DNA from: Rubrobacter sp.
GTDB lineage: Bacteria; Actinomycetota; Rubrobacteria; Rubrobacterales; Rubrobacteraceae
Assembly: GCA_016781725.1 (NCBI GenBank)
Contig: JADDPU010000163.1
Location: forward strand, 1 to 13,679
DNA: 13,679 bases
Direction of reading: 5' to 3'
Positions 6,643-13,679 of the stretch are shown piece by piece (position 1 is the stretch's first letter; each line of letters opens with the position of its first letter). The translations under genes were made by a program, and so were the position numbers. The notes under the pieces are model-generated. The model was given only the letters and a program-made list of their open reading frames with translations, ran no database searches and was not told the DNA's origin.

Positions 6643-7986
6643 ATGGCATCGCACGATCGCTCGATAGAACAAGCCGTACCAGAGGTAGAAGAACAGACGG
6701 TACTCAGGGCCACCGTCGGTGCCTCGATCGGGAACATGGTGGAATGGTTCGACTTCGCGGTCTACGGTTACCTGGCGACGACGCTCGCCGTCGTTTTCTT
6801 TCCGTCCGATAACCCTACCACCAGCCTGCTCTCCACGTTCGCGGTCTTCGCCGCGGCCTTCTTCGTTCGTCCCCTAGGCGGGCTCTTCTTCGGGCCTTTA
6901 GGCGACAGGATCGGCCGTCAGCGCGTCCTGGCCACCGTTATCATCCTCATGTCGGCCGCCACTTTCGCGATCGGGCTCTTGCCTGGCTACGCCACGATAG
7001 GCATATGGGCGCCGCTTCTGCTCGTGGTCTGCCGGCTGCTGCAAGGTTTCTCCGCGGGCGGCGAGTTCGGCGGCGGGGCAACTTTCCTCGCTGAATATTC
7101 GCCGGACGATCGCAGGGGATACATGGTCAGCTGGCTGGAGTTTTCGACCCTCATAGGGTTCATCCTGGGTTCGGGGTCGGTACTGGTGATGAACTCAGCC
7201 CTCGGGGAAGACGCCATGGTTGCCTGGGGCTGGCGCATCCCCTTCTTGGTCGCGGGCCCGCTTGGCCTCGTCGGGCTTTACATACGGCTAAAACTGGAGG
7301 ATACCCCCGAGTTCAGGGCTCTGGAGACCACCGGGGAAATCGCCGAATCCCCCCTCCGGGAGGCCATCACGCAGAACTGGAGGCAGATCCTGCAGGTGGG
7401 AGGGCTCGTCATCATCCAGAACGTGGGGTTCTACATCGTTCTTGTGTACATGCAGACTTACATCACCGAGCAGTTGGGGTTCTCCTCGCTGAGCGCCTCT
7501 ATCTCCACCACGCTCACCCTGCTCTTCGCGATGGCGCTCATCCCGCCGCTTGGCGCCCTCTCCGATCGCGTCGGGCGCAAGCCCCTGCTGACGGTGTCGT
7601 GCATCGGTTTCGCGGTGCTGACCTACCCCCTCTTGCTGCTCATGAACCAGGGCAACCTGCTGGTCGCCATCCTCGGACACATAGCGCTCGGAGCCCTGCT
7701 GGCCATCTTTATAAGCACGTCTGTTGCGGCCCTGACCGAGCTCTTCCCGACGCGCGTGCGCTACGGTGGCTTCTCGATAGGCTACAACATCTCGGTTGCT
7801 ATCTTTGGGGGGAGCGCGCCGTATATCGCGGTCTACCTGATCGACGCGACCGGTAACCCCCTCTCGCCGGCTTTCTACGTGATATTCGGCGCCGTGGCGA
7901 CGTTGCTCACGGTTCTGACGATCAAAGAGACGGCAGGGACCGACCTCCTGAAGACGCAGGAGGATCTCGAAGAAGTTTCCGTCTAG
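6643..7986 (+). CDS. MFS transporter, metabolite:H+ symporter (MHS) family
   Basis: A 447-residue integral membrane protein predicted to import an organic solute with protons. The ATG at 6643 has AAGGAG nine bases upstream; a nearer ATG at 6635 is out of frame. The N terminus has the MHS pattern GASIGN then EWFDF (E34-F38) and YGYL. The MFS motif A between TM2 and TM3 is GPLGDRIGRQRVL with D88, and its second-half counterpart is GALSDRVGRK with D308, so both six-helix halves are complete. QGFSAGGEFGG in the middle of the first half is also characteristic of this family. About twelve hydrophobic segments are visible and both tails are hydrophilic and cytoplasmic. Known MHS members carry proline/betaine (ProP), 2-oxoglutarate, citrate, shikimate and related acids, so a small zwitterion or carboxylate is likely. 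Its position between two hyuAB modules suggests that it brings in their substrate or a precursor. Confidence 0.92.
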   Translation: MASHDRSIEQAVPEVEEQTVLRATVGASIGNMVEWFDFAVYGYLATTLAVVFFPSDNPTTSLLSTFAVFAAAFFVRPLGGLFFGPLGDRIGRQRVLATVIILMSAATFAIGLLPGYATIGIWAPLLLVVCRLLQGFSAGGEFGGGATFLAEYSPDDRRGYMVSWLEFSTLIGFILGSGSVLVMNSALGEDAMVAWGWRIPFLVAGPLGLVGLYIRLKLEDTPEFRALETTGEIAESPLREAITQNWRQILQVGGLVIIQNVGFYIVLVYMQTYITEQLGFSSLSASISTTLTLLFAMALIPPLGALSDRVGRKPLLTVSCIGFAVLTYPLLLLMNQGNLLVAILGHIALGALLAIFISTSVAALTELFPTRVRYGGFSIGYNISVAIFGGSAPYIAVYLIDATGNPLSPAFYVIFGAVATLLTVLTIKETAGTDLLKTQEDLEEVSV

Positions 7987-7994
7987 TTCCGAAA

Positions 7995-8035
7995 GCCCCG
8001 GTACTGCAGATTTACAGGACCCGCAGTACCGGGGC
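7995..8035 (+). terminator. 13-bp perfect inverted repeat, probable terminator or operator
   Basis: GCCCCGGTACTGC (7995-8007) and GCAGTACCGGGGC (8023-8035) are perfect reverse complements around a 15-base loop, starting nine bases after the transporter stop. The position fits a transcription terminator, but no T-run follows (AGCCGTCGG). A site-specific operator is therefore an equally good reading. The core CCCGGTACT recurs at 8105-8113, shortly before the amidohydrolase start. Confidence 0.5.
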
Positions 8036-8148
8036 AGCCGTCGGAATGCGGGGGGAGTCACGGCGGAGAACGGAGGGCACGGTACACCTACGGCGATGAG
8101 AGACCCGGTACTTGACAGGTGGAACTCAAGCTGGCGGGGGGATGTGCC

Positions 8149-9363
8149 GTGACCATAGCGTACAGGGCGGCCCGCGTTTTCGACGGGCTCTCCGAGCAGA
8201 TTCTCCAGAACGCGGTGGTCCTCGTCGAGGACGGGCTCATCGTCTCGATAGAACCCGCCGGCTCGCCGCCCTCCGGGGGCGAGGTCGTGGATCTGGGTGA
8301 TGCCACCCTGCTCCCCGGCCTGATCGACGCCCACGTCCACCTCGTGTGGAGCGCCTCCGCCGAACCCCACGAGGTCGTGCAGCAGGAGGGCCTTGCCCTG
8401 ACCGCGCTTCGCTGCGCGAACAACGCCGCCTTGCACCTGCGCGCCGGCGTCACCACCATCCGCGACGTCGGCGCGACGGATGGTCTCTCGATCGACGTAG
8501 CCCGGGCCGTGGAGCTGGGAGTCCTTCCGGGACCGAGGGTGATAGCGGCGGGTCGAGCGATCGCCATGACCGGCGGCCACGGCTGGTTCCTCGGGCGCGA
8601 GGCGGACGGCGCGGAGGCGGTGCGCCACGCGGTACGCAGCGAGCTCAAGGCGGGCGCCACGTGCATCAAGCTGATGGCCTCGGGAGGGGTCTACGGCCAC
8701 GCCGAGGAACCCGGTTCTCCGCAGCTAACCGTCGAGGAGATGCACGCAGGGGTCGAGGAAGCCCACAAGGCCGGACGCAAAGTGGCCGCCCACGCCTACT
8801 CGGTGGCGGCGATAGGCAACGCGCTGGAGGCCGGGGTGGACTCTATCGAGCACGGCAGCTTTATCGATCGCGACACCGCAGAGCGGATGCGCGAATCGGG
8901 GACCTGCCTGGTGCCCACCATGTCGGTCTACCGGGCGATGAGCGAGAAGGGTCCGGAGCTCGGCGCGCCGGAATACATCCGGCGCAAGACCGCCGAGGTG
9001 CTCGAAGCTTCTCGGGACGCCTTCCGGTTGGCGCTGGAGACCGGGGTGCCCGTAGCGGCCGGCACCGACTGCGGCGCGCCAGGGCATCCCCACGGCACGT
9101 TGCCAGACGAGCTGAGGCTGATGGTGGAGTTGGGGGCCAGTCCAACACAGGCACTGCGTTTCGGGACCTCGGCGGCTGCGGACCTCCTGGGTCTGGGCGA
9201 CGAGGTGGGTTCGCTGCAGCCGGGCAAGAGGGCGGATCTTTTGGCGGTGGACGGCGACCCGACGAGCGACATCCTGGCCCTGCGCGAGGTACGGATGGTG
9301 TTGCGTGATGGATGCGGAGTAGAGGGAAAGTATTCTCGAGACGAGTTAGGAGTAGGTTTCTAG
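8149..9363 (+). CDS. Amidohydrolase superfamily protein (COG1228; prolidase/imidazolonepropionase-related)
   Basis: A 404-residue cytoplasmic metal-dependent amidohydrolase. The GTG at 8149 is preferred because GGGGGGA lies six bases upstream and the protein then opens in the usual way (TIAYRAARVFDG); the frame extends back to a GTG at 8119 without a better site. The metal site is complete: H62 and H64 (DAHVHL), a probable carboxylated K174 (CIKLMASGG), H215 (VAAHAYS), H235 (SIEHGS) and D307 (AGTDCG). The lysine in IKLMASGG together with EEMHAGVEEAHKAG points to the subgroup that contains prolidase-like dipeptidases acting on Xaa-Pro, Xaa-Arg/Lys and similar substrates. The C terminus (LQPGKRADLLAVDGDP) is the normal beta-sandwich return strand. 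The stop shares one base with the start of the second hyuA, so the three genes form one coupled unit. Substrate is unknown; a cyclic amide or N-acyl compound is also possible. Confidence 0.88.
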   Translation: MTIAYRAARVFDGLSEQILQNAVVLVEDGLIVSIEPAGSPPSGGEVVDLGDATLLPGLIDAHVHLVWSASAEPHEVVQQEGLALTALRCANNAALHLRAGVTTIRDVGATDGLSIDVARAVELGVLPGPRVIAAGRAIAMTGGHGWFLGREADGAEAVRHAVRSELKAGATCIKLMASGGVYGHAEEPGSPQLTVEEMHAGVEEAHKAGRKVAAHAYSVAAIGNALEAGVDSIEHGSFIDRDTAERMRESGTCLVPTMSVYRAMSEKGPELGAPEYIRRKTAEVLEASRDAFRLALETGVPVAAGTDCGAPGHPHGTLPDELRLMVELGASPTQALRFGTSAAADLLGLGDEVGSLQPGKRADLLAVDGDPTSDILALREVRMVLRDGCGVEGKYSRDELGVGF

Positions 9364-11345
9364 TGAATAACGTACGGCTCGGGGTTGACGTAGGCGGCAC
9401 GTTCACCGACCTTGTGGCGCTCTCCGAAGGGGGGTTGGTCACGGCCAAGGTCCCCTCGACGCCGCAGGACCAATCCGTGGGCGTGATGAACGCCGTTGGG
9501 GCCTCGGAGGTCAGGGCCGACGACCTCTCCGCGCTCGCCCACGGGATGACCGTCGCGACGAACGCCCTGCTCGAGCGGCGCGGCGCGCGGACGGCGCTCG
9601 TCACGACCGAAGGTTTCAGGGACGTGCTCGAGATCGCGCGCCAGAACCGGCCTTCGCTCTATGACCTGACCCAGGATAGACCGCCGGCCCTCATCCCCCG
9701 CGAGCTGCGCTTTACCGTGAAGGAGAGGATGGGACCTGAGGGCGAGGTCGAACCGCTCGATGAGGAGAGCCTCGAGGACGTCGTCGCCGCCGTCCGCGAA
9801 GCGGACGTAGAGGCGGTCGCCGTATGCCTGCTCTTCGCGTTCATGCACCCTGAGCACGAGAGGAGGGTCGGGGAGGCGTTGCGGGAGGCGCTGCCCGAGG
9901 TGCACGTCTCGCTCTCCAGCGAGGTGCTTCCGGAGTTCAGGGAGTACGAGCGGTTCTCGACTACCGCCGCCGACGCCTATCTGGCCCCGAAGCTCGCCGC
10001 GTACCTTAGAAACCTTGGCGGCAAGGTGGAGGAGGCGGGGATGCCTGCTCCTCTTATCATGCAGTCCGCGGGCGGGGTCGTCACCATAGAGGATGCGGTT
10101 GAGGACGCCGCGGCCTTCGTCCTCTCGGGGCCGGCTGGCGGGGTCGTGGGCGCGGCCTACGTCGCGGGGCTCGGGGGGCACCGCGACCTCCTCACCTTCG
10201 ACATGGGCGGGACGAGCACGGACGTGGCACCCGTCGTCGGCGGCGAGGCCCAGACCAGCACGGAGACGGTGATCGCCGGCGTCCCCATAAAGCTCCCTAT
10301 GGTCGACGTGCACACGGTGAGCGCCGGCGGGGGCTCGATCGCCTGGGCCGACGCGGGCGGGGCCCTCCGCGTAGGCCCCCAATCGGCGGGCGCCGAGCCA
10401 GGCCCCGCCGGATACAACAAGGGCGGCGAGGAACCGGCCGTCACCGACGCCAATTTGTTCTTGGGCTACCTTGCAGACGAGGCGGAGCTAGGAGGCGAGG
10501 TGGTGCTCAGGCGGGACCTCTCGGAGAAGGCCTTGGGGGCCCTGGGAAGGAAGGTGGGTCTGGACGCCGAGGAGACGGCGCTCGGGATCGTGCGGGTGGC
10601 CGACGCCGAGATGGTTCGGGCGCTCAGGGTCATAAGCGTCGAGCGCGGGCTCGACCCCAGGGATTTCGCCCTCCTCGCCTTCGGGGGCGCCGGCGGGATG
10701 CACGCCTGCACGCTGGCAGAGGAGCTCGGCATGTCTACCGTGCTCGTCCCCCGGGCCGGCGGGGTCTTGAGCGCTCTTGGGCTCGCCATCTCCGACCTCA
10801 GGCGGGACTACGTGCGCCCCTACCTCGCGGACCTGGCGGACGTCAAGGCCGCTGAGATGAAGGGGGTCTTCGAGGAGATGGAAGGCCTCGCCGCAAGAGA
10901 CCTCCAAGGGCCACAGTACACCCGCAGGGCCGACCTCCGCTACCAGGGGCAGTCCTTCGAGCTCACCGTCGAGGCCGAGAAGCCTCTCGAGATAGAGAGG
11001 CTCGAAGAGCGCTTCCACGCGGCCCACGAGCGGCGCTACGGCTACAGGATGGAGGACGAGCCCGTGGAGCTGGTGAACCTGCGCCTCATCGCCACCGTGC
11101 CCGTCGAAAAGCCCGCGCTGGAGGAGCCCGAGCCTCAGGGAGAGGATGCGAGGTCCGGGCTCAGGGAGGCCAACTTCGATGGGGAGTGGATCGAGGTGCC
11201 CGTCCTCGACCGTGGGCGGATGGGGAGAGGCTCCGAGGTCGAGGGGCCCGCGATAGTGGAGTTCAAGGAGTCAACCTGCGTCGTCAGGCCAGGATGGCGG
11301 GGCGTGGTAGACGGCGTGGGGACGCTCGTATTGGAGAAGAGATGA
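9363..11345 (+). CDS. hyuA: Hydantoinase/oxoprolinase family protein, HyuA-type (ATPase) subunit, copy 2
   Basis: A 660-residue second HyuA. It starts at the GTG at 9363, inside the TAGTG junction with the amidohydrolase stop, with TAGGAG ten bases upstream; the open frame back to 9312 is only overlap with the previous gene. Phosphate motifs are DVGGTFTD (9-16), DMGGTSTD (280-287), SAGGGSIAW (320-328) and FGGAGGMHA (440-448), i.e. the standard hydantoinase A pattern. Compared with the copy at 2544 it is about 40 residues shorter, has TSTD instead of TTAK, and lacks the RFKKGSG insert, so this is not a recent duplication. EFREYERFSTTAADAY and RADLRYQGQSFELTV are recognisable family blocks. It should form an ATP-dependent complex with the next gene, with which it overlaps by four bases (ATGA). 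A 5-oxoprolinase or N-methylhydantoinase-like role is the best family-level guess. Confidence 0.9.
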   Translation: MNNVRLGVDVGGTFTDLVALSEGGLVTAKVPSTPQDQSVGVMNAVGASEVRADDLSALAHGMTVATNALLERRGARTALVTTEGFRDVLEIARQNRPSLYDLTQDRPPALIPRELRFTVKERMGPEGEVEPLDEESLEDVVAAVREADVEAVAVCLLFAFMHPEHERRVGEALREALPEVHVSLSSEVLPEFREYERFSTTAADAYLAPKLAAYLRNLGGKVEEAGMPAPLIMQSAGGVVTIEDAVEDAAAFVLSGPAGGVVGAAYVAGLGGHRDLLTFDMGGTSTDVAPVVGGEAQTSTETVIAGVPIKLPMVDVHTVSAGGGSIAWADAGGALRVGPQSAGAEPGPAGYNKGGEEPAVTDANLFLGYLADEAELGGEVVLRRDLSEKALGALGRKVGLDAEETALGIVRVADAEMVRALRVISVERGLDPRDFALLAFGGAGGMHACTLAEELGMSTVLVPRAGGVLSALGLAISDLRRDYVRPYLADLADVKAAEMKGVFEEMEGLAARDLQGPQYTRRADLRYQGQSFELTVEAEKPLEIERLEERFHAAHERRYGYRMEDEPVELVNLRLIATVPVEKPALEEPEPQGEDARSGLREANFDGEWIEVPVLDRGRMGRGSEVEGPAIVEFKESTCVVRPGWRGVVDGVGTLVLEKR

Positions 11346-12892
11346 GCAACGGACGGTTGGATCCCGTAACCCTCTCGGTCCTGGCGAGCGCGCTCGCCGG
11401 CATCGCCGAGGAGATGGGGGCTGTCCTGATCAGGGGCTCCTACTCCTCGAACATCAAGGAGCGGCGCGACTGCTCGACGGCGCTCTTCGACGCCAGGGGC
11501 CGGATGGTCGCCCAGGCCGAGCACATTCCCGTTCATCTGGGCGCCATGCCCGAGGCGGTCGCGGCGATCAGGCGCCGCAACCCCGAGCCGGGCGACGTCT
11601 TCGCCATCAACGACCCTTACTCGGGTGGCACGCACCTGCCTGACATAACCCTCGTCTCGCCGGTCGCCCCTGGGGAGGCCGGCGAGATCATCGGCTACGC
11701 CGTGACGAGGGCCCACCACTCGGACGTCGGCGGGATGCGCCCTGGCTCAGCGCCGAGCGACTCGCGCGAGATCTACCAGGAGGGCATCATCATCCCGCCG
11801 GTGAGGCTGGTGCGCGGCGGGGACTACGTGGACGACGTCCTCGACCTCCTGCTCGCCAATGTCCGCACCCCCGCGATCCGTCGCGGCGACCTGAGGGCCC
11901 AGATAGCGGCCAACCAGATCGCCGAACAGCGCGTCGGCGAGCTCATAGACCGCCGCGGCAGGGAGCTCGTCCTCGCCGCCTTCGACGAGGTCATCTCCTA
12001 CACCGAGAGGCGCACCCGCGAGGTGATCCGCGGTCTGCCGGACGGCGAGTACCGGGCCGTGGACTGGATGGAGGGCGACGGGACGATGGACGAGGACATC
12101 CCGATCCGGACGAAGGTGCGCATAAGCGGCGACTCCATAAGTATAGACTTCTCCGGGACCTCGGACGCCGTGCCCGGCAACGTGAACTGCCCGCTCGCGG
12201 TGACGCGCTCGGCCTGCTACTTCGCCCTGCGCGTCCTCCTCCCCGGCGACGTCCCGGCCAACGCCGGCACATACGCCCCCCTCGAGATAAGGGCCCCCGA
12301 GGGCAGCCTCATAAACGCCCAGAGCCCCTCTGCGGTCGTGGCCGGCAACGTCGAGACGAGCAGCCGCATAGCGGACACGGTGCTCTCGGCCCTCTCGGGG
12401 GCCTCAGCGCTCCCGGCGCAGGGCCAGGGGACTATGAACAACCTCGTCATCGGCGGCCCGGGATGGACCTACTACGAGACCATCGGCGGCGGCCAGGGGG
12501 CCAGCCGCAAGGGTCCCGGTCCCTCGGGTGTCCACGTCGGGATGAGCAACACCCTCAACACCCCGACCGAGGCCTTCGAGATGGAGTACCCGATGCGCGT
12601 CGAGCGCTACGAGCTGCTCTACGGCTCCGGCGGAGAGGGCGAACACCGCGGCGGCGACGGCATCGTCCGCTCGGTGCGCGTGCTCGCGCCCGCCAGCCTC
12701 TCCCTCCTCACCGACCGCAGGCGCCACCCCCCGCGCGGCGTGGAGGGCGGAGAGCCAGGCGAGCCCGGCAAGAACCTCCTGAACGACGAGGAGCTGCCGC
12801 CGAAGGTGAGCCGGGATATGGAGAAAGGCGACGTGGTGACGGTCCGTACGCCGGGCGGCGGCGGGTACGGCCGTTCCGACGACGGCCGGTAG
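11342..12892 (+). CDS. hyuB: Hydantoinase/oxoprolinase family protein, HyuB-type subunit, copy 2
   Basis: A 516-residue HyuB subunit from the ATG at 11342, which overlaps the hyuA stop; GGAG lies five bases upstream. The HyuB domain is full length. Candidate metal ligands are D43 (RRDCSTALFD), D91 in NDPYSGG, H98 in GTHLPD, and H125, H126 and D128 (HHSDVGG). These are the canonical blocks of the shorter hydantoinase B/oxoprolinase subfamily, clearly different from the NHPQQ and CHALDVGG versions in the first copy. The GNVETSS block (about residues 335-341), GGGQGAS (about 380-386) and the GGGGYG tail are also normal. It should hydrolyse, in complex with the second HyuA, a cyclic amide activated by ATP. 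The next gene, a MOSC protein, follows after 45 bp and is probably co-transcribed. Confidence 0.9.
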   Translation: MSNGRLDPVTLSVLASALAGIAEEMGAVLIRGSYSSNIKERRDCSTALFDARGRMVAQAEHIPVHLGAMPEAVAAIRRRNPEPGDVFAINDPYSGGTHLPDITLVSPVAPGEAGEIIGYAVTRAHHSDVGGMRPGSAPSDSREIYQEGIIIPPVRLVRGGDYVDDVLDLLLANVRTPAIRRGDLRAQIAANQIAEQRVGELIDRRGRELVLAAFDEVISYTERRTREVIRGLPDGEYRAVDWMEGDGTMDEDIPIRTKVRISGDSISIDFSGTSDAVPGNVNCPLAVTRSACYFALRVLLPGDVPANAGTYAPLEIRAPEGSLINAQSPSAVVAGNVETSSRIADTVLSALSGASALPAQGQGTMNNLVIGGPGWTYYETIGGGQGASRKGPGPSGVHVGMSNTLNTPTEAFEMEYPMRVERYELLYGSGGEGEHRGGDGIVRSVRVLAPASLSLLTDRRRHPPRGVEGGEPGEPGKNLLNDEELPPKVSRDMEKGDVVTVRTPGGGGYGRSDDGR

Positions 12893-12937
12893 CTGCTAAC
12901 CTCTGGGCTCTTATCACCAGGCAGAGGGGAGCACAGG

Positions 12938-13396
12938 ATGAAGGGCACAGTCGAGGGCATCTTCGTCACCGGCCAGGGCAGCGCGCCGATGGAGCGGGTC
13001 GAGGAGGTCACCACCATCGTGGGTTGCGGCATCGAAGGTGATAGGTACTGCGAGGGAACAGGCTTCTGGACAAACTACGGGGACGTTTGCCAGGTCACCC
13101 TGATCGAGGGCGAAGACCTCGACTTTATCGAGGAAGAGCTCGGCATCCGCGTCAAGGACGGCCAGCACCGGCGCAACATCATCACGCGCGGCATAAGGCT
13201 CCTCGACCTGCGCAAGAAAAGGTTCCGCGTCGGCGAGGCGCTCCTCGAGTTCGACCGTTCGCGGCCGCCGTGCAAGCACGTGCAGAACCTCTCCGAGCCT
13301 GGCATGACGCGGGCGCTAAAGAATCGCGGCGGCATCTGCGCGCGGGTGATCGAGGCCGGCCGGATCCGGGCGCAAGACGCCATCGAGGTCGAGTAA
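12938..13396 (+). CDS. Stand-alone MOSC domain protein
   Basis: A 152-residue protein that is a single MOSC (Moco sulfurase C-terminal) domain. The ATG at 12938 has GGGGAG six bases upstream. Family blocks are GIEGDRY near residue 31, QVTLIEGED, the RRNIITRGI strand, FRVGEALLEF and RPPCKHV with the conserved C112, then NRGGICARV and an IRAQDAIEV end. MOSC domains bind a sulfur carrier or the molybdenum cofactor; the conserved Cys is thought to take part in sulfur transfer or metal ligation. Bacterial stand-alone MOSC proteins (YiiM-like) are linked to Moco enzymes and to reduction of N-hydroxylated compounds. No Moco enzyme gene is in the window, so its partner is unknown. It lies 45 bp after hyuB and is followed at once by a hairpin, making it the likely last gene of the second operon. 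Confidence 0.88.
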   Translation: MKGTVEGIFVTGQGSAPMERVEEVTTIVGCGIEGDRYCEGTGFWTNYGDVCQVTLIEGEDLDFIEEELGIRVKDGQHRRNIITRGIRLLDLRKKRFRVGEALLEFDRSRPPCKHVQNLSEPGMTRALKNRGGICARVIEAGRIRAQDAIEVE

Positions 13397-13414
13397 CCGG
13401 GGGGCCGGTTCTTC
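13395..13414 (+). terminator. Probable terminator hairpin after the MOSC gene
   Basis: AACCGG (13395-13400), a GGGG loop and CCGGTT (13405-13410) form a perfect 6-bp stem that begins in the MOSC stop codon, followed by CTTC. The stem is short and the T content after it is modest, so termination efficiency is uncertain. A second hairpin, CCGCCGC/GCGGCGG (13436-13442 and 13449-13455, loop GGCGTT), lies 25 bp further and could reinforce it. Confidence 0.4.
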
Positions 13415-13679
13415 ACGGATCGCCCCTTCGAGATGCCGCCGCGGCGTTGCGGCGGTCCGACGACGTCCTCCGCCCCCTACTCGATCACCCGTCCTCGACA
13501 AGGCTCATGGGTAGTTCGCGATCCGGTCCCCGCTCGACGGCGCCCCCACGCCTTCGGCCGGTCTTCGTTGTTTTTCGTCTCTTTCTTCCTGAGTCTCTTG
13601 GCCACCTTACCTGGCGATGCGTTCTGACGGTTACCTACAGCGGTAGCTGCCCCCTCGGCACCCAGTGCCGACGGGAGGG
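13415..13679. other. Right-end region without a convincing gene
   Basis: No recognisable coding sequence is seen. The plus-strand frame at 13433-13627 has no family resemblance and begins inside a hairpin. A pyrimidine-rich, less GC-rich stretch (about 13562-13600) contrasts with the rest of the window. Read on the minus strand it belongs to a possible 42-codon basic ORF (13605 to 13477, GTG start), which I treat only as a hunch. A hairpin closes the window: TCGGCAC (13655-13661), loop CCA, GTGCCGA (13665-13671), extendable by CCC/GGG past one mismatch. Confidence 0.5.

Noticed and set aside
6621..6812. Short plus-strand frame overlapping the transporter start
   Set aside because: It is out of frame with the transporter and Arg-rich; the 6643 start gives a full MHS protein with a proper ribosome site.
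8112..8117. Perfect TTGACA as a -35 box for the amidohydrolase operon
   Set aside because: No -10-like hexamer lies 16-19 bp downstream; that stretch is GC-rich and holds the ribosome site.
7288..8700. A 470-codon minus-strand open frame
   Set aside because: It runs antisense across the transporter, the intergenic dyad and the amidohydrolase, which are well supported on the plus strand; no domain is recognisable.
13606..13679. Minus-strand GTCAGAACGC stretch as the 3' end of a cobalamin riboswitch
   Set aside because: Only a short loose resemblance; the rest of the element would lie outside the window and there is no plausible downstream gene on the minus strand.
1..13679. CRISPR arrays, tRNA/rRNA genes, insertion sequences
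   Set aside because: No regularly spaced repeats, no tRNA-like cloverleaf motifs and no transposase or terminal repeats were seen on reading both strands.

Overview
The window is G+C-rich (about two thirds by eye) and densely packed, with short gaps, GTG and TTG starts, and overlapping start/stop codons. This suits a high-GC bacterium, most likely an actinobacterium (Rubrobacter-like lineages are a guess). It looks like ordinary chromosome carrying a catabolic gene cluster. I saw no tRNA, rRNA, CRISPR array, transposase or phage gene.

Layout. At the left edge (1-130, minus strand) lie the first 43 codons of a gene that looks like a cyclase/kynurenine-formamidase-type hydrolase. Across a 142-bp divergent gap, all recognised genes run on the plus strand. 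They are an M24 (Xaa-Pro peptidase/creatinase fold) hydrolase (273-1505); a short-chain dehydrogenase broken by a one-base frameshift (1644-2449); a first HyuA/HyuB pair (2544-4643, 4640-6370); a 272-bp gap with dyads and a candidate promoter; an MHS-type major facilitator symporter (6643-7986); a 162-bp gap with a 13-bp perfect inverted repeat; a COG1228-type amidohydrolase (8149-9363); a second HyuA/HyuB pair (9363-11345, 11342-12892); and a stand-alone MOSC-domain protein (12938-13396). The last 283 bases hold hairpins but no convincing gene.

How the genes may work together. HyuA/HyuB pairs are ATP-dependent enzymes that open cyclic amides (hydantoins, 5-oxoproline, lactams); some relatives are carboxylases. 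Two pairs from visibly different subfamilies sit with two further C-N hydrolases, a proton-coupled importer and a possible third hydrolase at the edge. The cluster therefore looks like an uptake-and-degradation locus for a cyclic or N-substituted amide or peptide-like compound. The substrate cannot be read from sequence. No acetone-carboxylase gamma subunit, creatininase, carbamoylase or regulator is visible.

Units inferred from spacing are: M24 + SDR + hyuAB-1 (possibly one transcript); the transporter, probably from its own promoter; amidohydrolase + hyuAB-2 + MOSC, tightly coupled and probably ended by a small hairpin just after the MOSC gene.
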